DNA of 64,000 nucleotides from Ischnura elegans (taxonomy: Eukaryota; Arthropoda; Insecta; Odonata; Coenagrionidae). A model generated the notes under the pieces. The model was given only the letters and a program-made list of their open reading frames with translations. It made no database searches and was not told the DNA's origin. Position 1 is the stretch's first letter, and every line of letters starts with the position of its first letter. Both the position numbers and the translations under genes were made by a program. Location of the stretch: assembly GCF_921293095.1 (NCBI RefSeq), contig NC_060246.1, forward strand, positions 10,558,001-10,622,000. The letters are read 5' to 3'. This document shows positions 10,545 through 23,100 of the stretch, piece by piece.

Positions 10545-12104
10545 AAGACGAAAATTTCATGTGAAAAATTACCAAAACATACAATTTTTGAAATCAAGTA
10601 AATTTTGCACCATCTCAGCAACATCAAAGTTGTTGCGGTCAGTGAAAATTCAGTGCCTCTAACAATGAATCATCATTTGTGTACAATCTTTATCACTAAT
10701 TGGCACTGTGCAAAAATTGAATGCATAAAACCAATAATCAAATTTTAAGATACTACCATTGTCCAAAACAAGAAACTGAGAACCAGCTGCGTGAACTAAG
10801 GTCGTAGAAAATCACAATTGCAATCATTGTTTGGAATTGTAAAATGGTGCTTGGACAGCTCACATTCTTCTCATGATTCACATGTGGTGGGAACTGACAC
10901 TGCGACAACCGTAAAACTAATTTTGTGTGACAGCTTGCTTGGTTAACGTCACATTCGGTGTGGTCTGGACTTAAAGGTTTAAAGAGTAACCATATATAAA
11001 AACAAATTCTTTTAATAATACAATTATTAATAACTACCATTTCAATTTCTACATCAAATCACCTCTTTGACCACAAATCCACTTCACATGAATTCTCACA
11101 GGTCAAGCAAAATGTCTTTCATTTGCATAAGAGAATAGTAGCAGCACTTTTTAAAACAAAAATGCACATATATACCTGAAAATTCTTGGATTATAAAAAT
11201 GGAGCAACCCAAGAGTTGACTCTGAAAAGGAAGAAGAAAATGCTTTACTCTCATTAAACAGTTTTCCTTCACCAGGAAGAGCCAATTATTTTTTATTTAT
11301 TTTATTTATTTGCTTTAACAGGCAAAATGCCCATATTACCATATAAACACATTATAAAATAATAAACAAATCAGTACCATAGCATCAACAGATTATTAAT
11401 TATGTAATAATAATCATAAAATATATACGTGCTACTTTTACTAAATGAAAAAATGAATCATAATTTTAGATCCCAGATATCAGACTTATGTATGAGTCCA
11501 ATTTGAGGAACTGGGCATACATTGTGGAAGCTCAGGCTGAGGAAAAACACCAGGAGAATGATTGGTAAATTGTGGTCGGGCAGCTCGTCCCATTGGCTTG
11601 CGATGGTCAAAATAGCGCTTCATGAATTACCTTTTAAGTTCCTTGGGGACAACTGTTTGATTAATATCATGGGGACTACTATTATAACATTTGATTTGTC
11701 CAAGAGCTGACCTTGAAGAAGCAATTATGGTAATTCTTTTGAATAAATAATAAAAAATCGATGACAAGGGAATCCAACTATGGCAAGAGATACTACAAGA
11801 GAATTCAACTATCAAGATGAGTGTCCAAAAACACTGTTTCACATTTCAATCCAACTTTTCAGGTTTTAAGTCCATTGGAAGAAGCCAACGAATCACCACT
11901 CTGACTGTATAGAGTTATACAATCTTCAGCTAAAACAAAAAAGGCATTTTAAAATTTGGAGCCCGCTGCTTTCAGTCTTGCTGGTGGAAACTTTTCTTCA
12001 TCTACTTGCCATTAATCTTGCCCAAAAGTCATCATGAGTGCTTCACTCTTTAAATGATTTTTTCCTTATAACTTTATTTTTTACCAGGAAATTTTATTGT
12101 AGCT
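10545..12104. other. Intergenic; no gene recognised
   Basis: AT-rich sequence with a TTTTATTTATTTTATTTATT run at about 11289. The open frames at 10753-11040, 11522-11710 and 11627-11842 show no family features and are probably chance. Confidence 0.4.
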
Positions 12105-12112
12105 ATTGCATT

Positions 12113-12416
12113 CAGTGGCGCAGCGAGGTGGGGGTTCTGGGGGATAAACCCCCCCCAGAGCTCAGACAAATTTTAAAGTTTAATCTATTTAATTTATTTG
12201 GATTAATATTACTTATAGAATAGTGTCAGTATTAATAAAATATCCCTCAGAAGGCCGTAACACTCACCATTTTTAACCATTTATCTTAATTTTTTCTGGC
12301 GGAGTGCCCTTGCACATCCCGCTCACCCTGGCAGTCATGCCATGCCCCCAGACACCCCAGTATTAGTTGTGCCTGAAACCCCCCCACCCTAGCCTTAATT
12401 CCTAGCTGCGCCCCTG
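12113..12416. mobile_element. hAT-like MITE (CAGTGGCGCAGC ends), copy 1
   Basis: It begins CAGTGGCGCAGCGAGG and ends, on the other strand, CAGGGGCGCAGCTAGG. It is flanked by ATTGCATT (12105-12112) and ATAGCATT (12417-12424), an 8-bp duplication with one mismatch. Both subterminal regions carry runs of G or C. CAG-starting ends plus an 8-bp duplication suggest hAT. Confidence 0.85.
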
Positions 12417-13010
12417 ATAGCATTTGATATTTTCTCATTTTTTCATACAAAGGTGCCATCGATTTATGTTACCTTGGAATCATAACAAGAAGTATTTATG
12501 CTGATTACTTAACAGTTAAATTCCTTATTTTGTTACATCATTACATTTTCCATTTCAACAATGATGGTAATCTAAGGACATAAAGGTTTCTTCCTCAAGA
12601 GTTTTAGGGGTCCAGCAACTTTTCAGAGAGTAACTTGTGCCATTTGTTATAGGAGGCTTCAGAAGAGTGTCAATGTTAAAAAAAGCCATAAACTTTGCTT
12701 CTTCCATCAATTATTGCTTCTATCAGGCAAAATTTTAAGTGCTCCGTTTATGCCTCTCCTTTCCTCCTCAAGAGCAGAGCTGAATATTTTTACTATTAAA
12801 TCAAATCAAAAGAAGCAAAAATTGAAGCAGCACACTAGGAAAGAATATTTATAAATCATAATGCAATCTAATTATTGAATCAACTGCAGAGTAATGGCAT
12901 AAACATGTCCAACTATAATATGGATAAACATAAAATGATTCAGTAGCTGCCTCCGTGTGAAGAAATGAATGATTAATTGATTGAAATAAGAAAATGTTGA
13001 ACATCACAAG

Positions 13011-13325
13011 CAGTGGCGCAGCGAGGAGGGGGGGGGGGGGTTTGGGGGTTAAACCCCCCCCCCCCCCCAGAGCTCAGAGAAATATTTAAATTTAATCCAT
13101 TTTACTTAATTGGATTGATATTACTAATAGAATAGTGTAAGGATTAATAAAATATCTCTCAGAAAGCCGTAAAACTCACCATTTTGAACTGTTTAACTTA
13201 AAATTCTGCAATTTATTAATCTCGCACCTATCGCTTATCCTGGTGGGTATTCCATACCCCTACACACCCTGGTGTTGGTTGCATCTAAACCCCCCCCCCA
13301 GTCTTAATTCCTGGCTGCGCCCCTG
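13011..13325. mobile_element. hAT-like MITE (CAGTGGCGCAGC ends), copy 2
   Basis: It is 315 bp long and about 595 bp beyond copy 1, in the same orientation. It is flanked by a perfect 8-bp duplication ATCACAAG (13003-13010 and 13326-13333). It has long homopolymers near both ends (G run from about 13029, C run from about 13054). It shares most of its length with the copy at 12113, including 'AATAAAATATC' and 'TCACCATTTT' blocks. Confidence 0.92.
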
Positions 13326-13333
13326 ATCACAAG

Positions 13334-14144
13334 CGCGTGGCAAAACTTTCCACATAAAGAACAAGTTTTTGAGGACAAAGAATTCAAAGATTTGAGCACT
13401 GCCAACTATTGTAATAGCAAAAAAATTGCGAAGAGATGAAGAAAAACTTTCCACCAGTGAGTCTGGAATGCGGGTCCTCTGTCCTTGAGAGTCGAGCACT
13501 GTAGCCCCACCACCGATCCAAGTGGACCACCGATAATGACTCGGCAAAGACAGCATTCAGACAGGAATTCTATGCAGCTGAAAATGATCAATTGATTTTT
13601 ATGTTTCTTTGATGGTTCTTAGCAAATGTTTGAACATGCTATCCTTCTCTACATTTCTTCCAAAAGCCCACACATTCTCCAACCCTTTTGCACCTAACAT
13701 AATATTTCCCTTTGCCGAGGATTTTAATATCCCCTTACCTATTCCAATATTTCCCCTTCTTTGCTACAATATCTGACATTTAATCATAAATTCCTCCTAT
13801 CCATTCACTTTCTCCATTCTCCTCCATGCACACATGCTGCACTGCTGAAGGCCATTTCTATCCCAATTCCTCAATGCGCACAGTTCCACGACATTTAGTA
13901 AAACATACAAAATAAAACAGTACAATTTACTTTTCTTGCATTCAGTCTGTTTTACATTCCAAACAATTTTCCAGGCATCAATTTCCTCCATTTTACAAAT
14001 GAATCGCTAGAGAGCCAAAACAAAGTACTGGAATTATACTGAGAGGAATGAATTCTGAGCACAATTATAATGGAGATAATCAACAATTAGTGTTCAACAG
14101 AGAATTATCGAACAGAATGATAAAAAAAGATTAATGCATACCTT
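13334..14144. other. 3' flank of MRPL13; possible decayed SINE
   Basis: Around 13450-13535 the minus strand has 'GGGGCTACAGTGCTCGACTC' followed by 'GAGGACCCGCATTCC', loosely like box A and box B of a tRNA-derived SINE. The rest (13600-14140) is AT-rich with no gene seen. It should include the MRPL13 3' untranslated region; the first downstream ATTAAA on the minus strand is near 13785. Confidence 0.35.
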
Positions 14145-17100
14145 CTACTTCTTGGTATCCTTCGCTGTTGGCTTCTCCTTCAAAGTAGGAAAAACATAGT
14201 CCTTTGGCCAATCTAAGAGCTTGGGGAAAGTAGTGACATAGTCTTCTGGATAATGATCCAAACGTTGAGGGACAGGCCTTATTGGTCTGATCTGCGAAGT
14301 GACTTTGGACATTATGTCTTCAGGTGCCTCGTCAGCAAACAGATGTAGGCGGCACATATTGTAGCGACGCTTGAGGTTACCTCGCATGCTATAATAAACA
14401 GCTTTACACATAACCTAAGAAGAGGAGGAAGAAAGTTTGGTGTTCTATTACAAAGCAAACACTTTCCAGGAATCCCAGCATAATGAAAATCTCTTCCCAA
14501 CATGCATCCAACAAATCTTGTTGATGTGATGAACGAGCGGCATGCTGATTATTGAGGACAATTTGGGATCCTTCAACCTCATCTCATTTCATTCAATATG
14601 ATACAGGAAATACAGGGATAAGTGAGCAGCTTAATGTTTTAGTCAAGTTGAGCATATAATTCATAAGTAAATAAGTTTTAAACACAAATGACAAAACGAC
14701 TTTGTTTTCTTCCACGGATTTATTTTCTTGGTACAACATGTTCCAACCGCAAGAGGTCACTTTCAAGTACTTTCCTTATCATCAAAGATAACAGAAAATC
14801 AGTGGAAATAAACAAGCCTTAAATGAATTATCCCATTTCTTCACCATCCCTTCAAATAATATCTAAACCATTGTTTGCTATGACTTTTAAGGCTTCTACT
14901 GAAAAAAGCACTTTCATGGCGATGTTCACATAAAAAATAAAGAGAAAGGCGAATACATATGTGGGTCATTCCATGTCAACTCAACCAATTTTTGGGTGGT
15001 CCCACGCTCACTGTCTCAGATTTTGATAATTTTTTCCCTGTTATTAGTTTCAACCTTAGTTAAGAAAAATCCAAATTATTAAAGACCCACTGCAAGTATT
15101 TTCCAAGATATGAGTGTTTGAAGTCAATGAGGCACACACAAAAATTCTGCGCGCCAGTCAAATTATTCAAAACTACAATATTTGTGCCCCTGTAAAACCT
15201 AAACCAAACGAGTGAAGCTAGTAAAACTTTTAGAGGCTATAAACATGCTGCTATAGTTTTCAAAAATGTTATCAAAACGATTTTCACTTGAAAAGTGTTT
15301 TTTCTAAAAATGTTCAAAAATTGCACTTTTGACAAATTTCGACGAAAAAGTGACATTTTCAAATACTTGTAATAATCACATATATCACATGAAAGCCATA
15401 AAAATCTCTGTAAGCATGGTAAAGACTACCAACTTTAATATACAGTGAGGTTTTGGGCAACTTTGGATTTATTTGTTAATAAATCTTATGAAAATCATCA
15501 TTCCGCTAATGTTTTTTGTTGAAAAATGCCACTTTTTCAACTTCCAATAACAAAAAAGGGACACCAATTAGGTGACTGAGTTTTTTAATGCAACTTGCAC
15601 TATACTCCCTCTTTCAGGAAAATAAAACCTGAAGTTGCTCCCATGATGGATAGTGCTTCTATGATTTATTTTAATGATGGTTGTAAAATGGCGGGCTACA
15701 GCACTTATGTTTCAGGGCTTCCCCAAAAAGGGGAGTTGTATTTGAGTATCAAAGTTCCTGTAAACCCCTATCATTCTTTAAATTTAGCAGACAATCTATT
15801 TTTAAGTTACAAATAGTATTAAATGGAAACATTTTAGCAAATATTTGTATTTAGGCAAAAACTGGTTGAATATGTACCTATTTGAAGGATAAGTACATAC
15901 CTCTGACCTCTAAGCCTTATGGTAAGCATCCCAGGCCTTCTCAATTGCAGTGTCTGTGGAATCTGGCAAGGTATACTGCCTTCCTGTGATGGTCTTACGC
16001 TCTGGTACATACATTAACACATCAGTCAACATTATCCAGCACTAATCCAAATGTTTTGGCAAAATGTTTGACCTAGCCTTACCATCTGGAGTCATGAAAT
16101 TCACAAGAATTTCACCATCCTCAACTGTTTGAACAACACAGCCAATGTACCATCTGTTTTCACACACAGCAGCGACATAATATCCAGGTGTATGACGAAA
16201 ATATATGGGAAGTGGGGACGTTTAGACACTTGTAGTTCAAGTCTGCTTTTGAGTTTGAGCACTTTCAATATGTTAGTTACTTTCATTGGAATCCCAAGTT
16301 TCATGTTTCTATGCTTTAGCTCATAACACAGAGTAGACGTCATTTAGACTATGAGTCTTTGACATTGAAGATTAGAGTTCTGGTGTGTCGACTACTAATT
16401 TTATGAATTTGGACATCCCTGGAGATTGTGAAACTTTTTAGTTTGAATTTTAATGTTATATGTAATGGAGGGATTTGATATCAGCTTTACTTGAAAACTT
16501 TTCGAAGACAAATATCACTTGACCACTTAAACTCAAGAACAAGGACTGTGCTACATAAATGATCTTCGATTGGAATTGAAAGGTAACTTAGTATGGAGAA
16601 GGGGGTTTCTTCATATCTCCTCTACAGGAACTGTCTCACCAGATTTTTAGGTTTGTCTCCTCCACAAGCGTGTATACCTATTTGGAAAAATATGCATTCT
16701 TAAAATAATGCTTCATTCCATTTGGGGCACATTCTAGACCACTCAGAAAAAGCTCATGGGAAATTAGTATGCAGACAGCAAGAAAAATTGAAATGCACTG
16801 CGGAAAATCTGTGAAACCTGGTCAAAAGTTATACCATTGATGTTTAGCTTTGGTTTCAAGTTTTGAGGACATTCAGGTTGAAGATTCATTCTGCCCACCT
16901 CATTGTATCAAGCATGAAGATACATTGAAGCATGTTAATACAAGTCTTGAAAGAAAAGCAAGCTCGAGATCTGAGGAAAAGGAAAGGAATACATATTTCC
17001 AGATGTGACCTGGAAAAAAGGAAAACAGCTAGCTGATAATATCAAAATAGGTGAAATTAAATTTTATGAAGGTGATTATTTTAGCAGCATTTGTGCTGGA

Positions 17101-20100
17101 AAAAAAGGCATTGCGACTGTTGTTATTGAAGGCCAGATAGTGCATATTCAAAAAGGATTTCTTTTGTGTAACCTTTCAGAGTTGTACATTATTTTTAGGC
17201 AGCAAATCCCCCAATTAAAAGTAGGTTTGTCAAATATATCCCAAATGGTGTGTGACATTTGAAGCAAGAGGTACCCATTCAGTATGTGTTTGTATGGAAC
17301 ACCAGAATGTTACGCTTATGCTAGATGTACTTCCTTCAGTTAAAATGGAATACAAAGATGCAATGAAGTGCCTAGTTTGTGACATTGGTAACAATCAGTG
17401 TATGGTGCACAGGTGTGAGCAGTGCCCAGGTAAAAAGCAGCTGCGTGCATTGCTATGCAACCATTTAGCTAAGTAGTTATCAGATGATTTAACTCTTACT
17501 AATTTTCCGAGGACACATACAGATCGTACAGTAACTGAGAACGTACAAGTAAATCTACATGATTATATAGACCGGCTTGCCTATATGGTGAATGACCTTA
17601 AAATTAATCATTTTACTGCTGTATCTCAGACCAAATTTTTTAGAAGAATTGAATATCGATAAGGTCATAATTTTACTTGGCTTTGGTGAGAATTTCTCTT
17701 TCATTGTACAAGATGCCGTTCAGGGATTTTTCTGGGACAACCGTTAGGCAACAGATCATACACTTGTTATCTATCATAAAGTTAATGAAAATGTGTCCTA
17801 CATGACCTTTTGCATCATCAGTGACTGCTTGGATCACGATGCAGTAGCAGTATATCCCATATGAATGAGCCATGGCAATGTATAAGAATGTATAAAATTT
17901 TGAAACAGGTTTATAAAATTTTTTCATAGGGGATGCCTTAATCAGATAAGTAATTACATTCATTAAGGAGATATTTTTTGGCATTACAAAATGTAAATAT
18001 TTTAGTGACAGAACTGCAAGCCAGCATAAAAATTCAAAAATATAAAAAAATATATGCTTGCATTAATCAGGCTTTGATTTGTCAGCAGAATGGCATTTTT
18101 TGCCGCAAGTCGTGGAAAAAGAGTATGTAATGAATTGGGGGAACAGTAAAATGTTTACCTACAAGAGCCTGTTTACAACAACCCAGTGGACAAAACATTT
18201 TATCATTGCGTGATTTGATAGTTGAGTTGATAAAAATGTTGAAGGCATAAAAACATCATATTCCAGTGATGACCTAGAGATTTGGAAACCAAAATTTTAA
18301 AAACTTAAAGGGACAAGACCTCATCACTAAAATATTTCAATCAGTGAAAATGAGTAACAATTCAGTGGACTTTCTCTGCCCAAGTTCAGAGTGCCGAAAA
18401 AAGTTGATTTACAAAATAGAAAAGCAAAATCATGTGCCAAGAACATTATTAAAAACCCTGGAACTTGTCACCACGGTATATAAAAACAGATGGTACATTG
18501 GCTATGTTATTCAAACAGTTGAGGATGCTTACCATCAGGCTTAGAGGTCAGAGGTATGTACTTATCCTTCAAATAGGTACATATTCAACCAGTTTTTGCC
18601 TAAATACAAATATTTGCTAAAATGTTTCCATTTAATACTATTTGTAACTTAAAAATAGATTGTCTGCTAAATTTAAAGAATGATAGGGGTTTACAGGAAC
18701 TTTGATACTCAAATACAACTCCCCTTTTTGGGGAAGCCCTGAAACATAAGTGCTGTAGCCCGCCATTTTACAACCATCATTAAAATAAATCATAGAAGCA
18801 CTATCCATCATGGGAGCAACTTCAGGTTTTATTTTCCTGAAAGAGGGAGTATAGTGCAAGTTGCATTAAAAAACTCAGTCACCTAATTGGTGTCCCTTTT
18901 TTGTTATTGGAAGTTGAAAAAGTGGCATTTTTCAACAAAAAACATTAGCGGAATGATGATTTTCATAAGATTTATTAACAAATAAATCCAAAGTTGCCCA
19001 AAACCTCACTGTATATTAAAGTTGGTAGTCTTTACCATGCTTACAGAGATTTTTATGGCTTTCATGTGATATATGTGATTATTACAAGTATTTGAAAATG
19101 TCACTTTTTCGTCGAAATTTGTCAAAAGTGCAATTTTTGAACATTTTTAGAAAAAACACTTTTCAAGTGAAAATCGTTTTGATAACATTTTTGAAAACTA
19201 TAGCAGCATGTTTATAGCCTCTAAAAGTTTTACTAGCTTCACTCGTTTGGTTTAGGTTTTACAGGGGCACAAATATTGTAGTTTTGAATAATTTGACTGG
19301 CGCGCAGAATTTTTGTGTGTGCCTCATTGACTTCAAACACTCATATCTTGGAAAATACTTGCAGTGGGTCTTTAATAATTTGGATTTTTCTTAACTAAGG
19401 TTGAAACTAATAACAGGGAAAAAATTATCAAAATCTGAGACAGTGAGCGTGGGACCACCCAAAAATTGGTTGAGTTGACATGGAATGACCCATGTGTTAC
19501 CAATCACCTACCACATACAACGATTTTCAAGGTGCAATGTATAATATCGTCTAGTCAATTAAAGATGGGCATACAACTTGCACATTGAGATTTAGTGCCA
19601 ATACTTATCATAACTGACACCGCTCCAAAAAAATATATGGTCAATCAATTATCAATTCCTGTGACTACTAAATCCCAGTTGATTTTTTGCCTGAAAAAAA
19701 GTTGTCTCCTGACTTCTGCCATGTCAACCTCTCCCCCACGTCTTCTCATGTCTTCTTCAACCCCTTGGCCATTCAATCTTGGTCTTGGCATTCCCCGTGG
19801 ACACCTTCCTTCTGGTTGACCTCTCCACATTCTTCCTATCATTGCATCCTCCTCCTTCTTCTTTCAAAGATCAAGCCATCCAATTCTCCTACTTCTTATC
19901 AAATCCACAATACATGGTAGCCTATACAGGCTCATTAAGCTGAGTTTTTTTAAGCATTCTCCATACCCCTTCTTCAAAAGTTGGCCCATATATCATTCTC
20001 AATATTTTATTTTCAATTTCCATTAACTTCTTCTGGGTCCGTTTCATTGGAGTCTATACCTCAGCCCCTTACAAGAGAACTGGCTGTTTTATGACTGTAT

Positions 20101-23100
20101 ATATTCTAATTTTTGTATTTCTTGAAAGGGGTTTACTCTTTATGCTTAATTTTTATAGGCTCCCGTAACATCTATGGGCTGCATTTAACCTCATTTGTAA
20201 CTCTTCCTTTGCTTTATTTTGATGGTTAATGGTAACTCCCGAATACTAAAATTGTTCATCCATTGTGAAGCTATATACCATACCATCCAGCATTGAATTA
20301 TTGGGCTCCGCCAATCTTCCAATTTGCATCTGATTACATAGTTCATTTACCTGTAATCCTACTTTTAGTGATTTTTCTAAGAATACTTGTGCTAATGTTT
20401 CCAGGTAACCTTTTAAGGCTATTAACGCTATACCATCATCCATGCTCTGTCCCACTTTAGCGTCTCCTAGGAGGTGGATAGGGGAATGGTCGGTGGATCT
20501 GCTACGGCAGTCCTCTCGGCTAGGTCCGATGGACCTGCTGACCTAAGTACATATTGGTGTGGCCTTCCATTCAGATTGTGTGTTGAGCATAGGGCCAACA
20601 ACCATATCTTATAAAATGGCATTTTTACGAAATGCCAACAAAATGCCTCAGAACAAATGCATCAAATACATACATGGTTCCTCGATGAAAAAAATATATT
20701 ACAATTTTTTTGTACTCTATTTTTCAAAAGCTTGAGGCAAAATTTCTTACAGAAATATGGATTGATACAGAAAAAAAAATTCCTTGCAGACAGTCAAGAT
20801 GCATGAGTTTGAAGCATTGCATCGTAGCAACTACCAAATCGATAGTACAGGAATGAAGTGAAAATGAAAGGAAAGTCATTTTCATGTTTCTTCAGTGTCA
20901 CCAGAAATTTGTCTCTGTATTAACTTTTTTCACAAATACAAGTTATCACAAAGCAAATTAATAAATTTTTGAAATTTTGCAAGAAAATTTCAACAACTAT
21001 GTATGAAAGGCAGTGCTTTAAATTTAAGTCTTAAATTAGGAAATTAGTAGAATATTCTTTAGGAGCAATTTTAGTGCTAATTCAGTTACTATACAGTTAT
21101 TCTCTGGGGTATATTTTTATAAGAGTACTTCCTTCACTGAATGAAACATCATGTCAATAGATGGGGAAGTTATTGAGAAAATAGCGATTGAATTGGTGGT
21201 ACCATTTTTCAAGTATCAAAAACCATAAATTTTTCATACATTCCATACATTTTTTAATTAAATTGTTTATGTAAGCATAAATTTATTACGATATTAAAGA
21301 AAAGCATAAACAAATTTCCTATCATTGCCACCTCATTTCAGGGCAACCGATAGTATATACATACATACATTTGAACTGAGATGCATCACTTCAAACTTGG
21401 GTATTTTGACTTTTTACAACAACAGTCGTGCATGTAGCCTTTTTGAATTTCCGTCACAATTCTTCTCCCTCCTGGCATTCATCAATGTGTCCATGCACTG
21501 ACTCGAATCGGATCCTTACTAAGTTCTCTCCCTAAAAATATCTTAAACACGGTCTTAATTTACGATCGAGAAAAAATTTGCAAACAAAATAGTGAACTAA
21601 TTTGGACCAGTAATTTAAATTAGTGAAAGGATCAAACAAGCACCAATTACTGGAAAACATAAGTCAATGACAGTGGAAAGCTAATTTTCTTGGTTGAACT
21701 AAGAAATACAAGACAATAACATGACCCTTCAAAAAGTTACATTACAATAAGAGGAAGTAGAACTACGCAAAGAATTTCAAATTACAAACCATTGTTGGTT
21801 TCTTTTCGTGGAGTTCCCACGCTGGAGTCCATGAAGCGCCCCCTGGATATCCTGTGTGATGGAAGTAGACCCTTCTCCTCCACTCATCTCCAGGTAAGGC
21901 AATCTCTCGACAGTTAATGACCACCACATGATCACCACAATCATCTAGAAAAACAGCATTTAAAAAAATTGATGGATTGGTTGGCAGAGCAGAAAAACAC
22001 TTGCAGTCATTGTTATTGCAATAAATCTAATACTACTTGAGTAAAATAACATTCTTAGACTAAAGAACATCATAAATTTCTTTGGATTCAAAAACACACC
22101 TCAACTTAAATCATTACCTTTTTAATTGGAACATACCATAATTTTAACATTCTTTGGACTATAAAACACTCCTCTGTTCTTTCAAATACAATTTTAATAA
22201 ATGGAAACTATGCAATTTGAAATAAAATATTTATTTGTTAAAAGGTCTAAACATTTGACCACAAACAAAACACTGGGACAAGATTTCCCTTAAGGGCCTT
22301 ATAATTTTCCAAAACATTAATCATCACCTCCTTTGTTAAAAAAAGCTTTTTTAAAAAGAAAAAAAAAACAATCCATTGCAGATTAAATTGTAATTTAAAC
22401 CTCACAATAATAAGCATTAGCTGTAAACTGAGCTAGTGCCATTAGGGGTGACTATCACAGGAATTTTCTCTATAGTTACAAACTACATTTTGCGGGGATA
22501 TATAAAGATACATTTACCCAACAAGACGGGAAGAGAGCAACAAATTTTCTCATAAATAGGAGAAAAAAGAAACAGATCAATGGCAAATATGCGATACATA
22601 TATAAAATATGGAAGGGATCATAAGGCTAAGTTATAACAAGTTTACGCAAAGTACCCTAATGCACATTATTAATGGAGAAACTAGTTAACTCACTCATTG
22701 GGTGATATATGGGCTTATGCAGACCACACAGGCGTTGTCTCACAACGAGTGCAGACTCAAATGGGTTCTGCCACTTCGCATCAAACAGGTGCCATGTCCT
22801 TGCAAAGGTCATCCATTGCTGGAAATATAAATACTTGAATAACAATCAACAAAAAGTTTCAGGATAACTCAGGGTTTCAACCTTAGGGTTGGGTTGGATA
22901 GGTTAGGGTAGAGATAACCCCACACTGACCCACAGGCAAGTGAATTTTACACATTCAGGGAAGGTGGCCCACTTCCTTTCCCTTTTTCACTTTTTGGATT
23001 TTGGTTGGATGGTCCAATACTTCACCTTGTTTCAAAGTTAGTACCGATCTGTAACTTGAAGACACTGGAGAATTTTTGCAATTACAATATTACATGCAAA

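Larger units (their letters stand above)
14963..19491. mobile_element. 4.5 kb foldback DNA transposon with ~1 kb inverted arms and 4-bp TSD
   Basis: The ends are GGGTCATTCCATGTCAACTC and its exact complement. The flanks carry ATGT (14959-14962 and 19492-19495), a probable 4-bp target duplication. Inverted arms (14963 to about 16165, and about 18467 to 19491) are nearly identical over the outer ~950 bp. Further in, the left arm has ~186 bp (about 15931-16116) missing from the right arm. The interior encodes a decayed plus-strand transposase-like protein. Four-bp duplications with such ends fit the Sola superfamily, but that is inference. A diverged copy of one end lies at 33758-34215. Confidence 0.88.

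Noticed and set aside
22866-22922. Stretch with TTAGGG/TTGGG/TTAGG-like words, as in an interstitial insect telomere repeat
   Set aside because: Only two or three TTAGG units occur, irregularly spaced; no tandem array.
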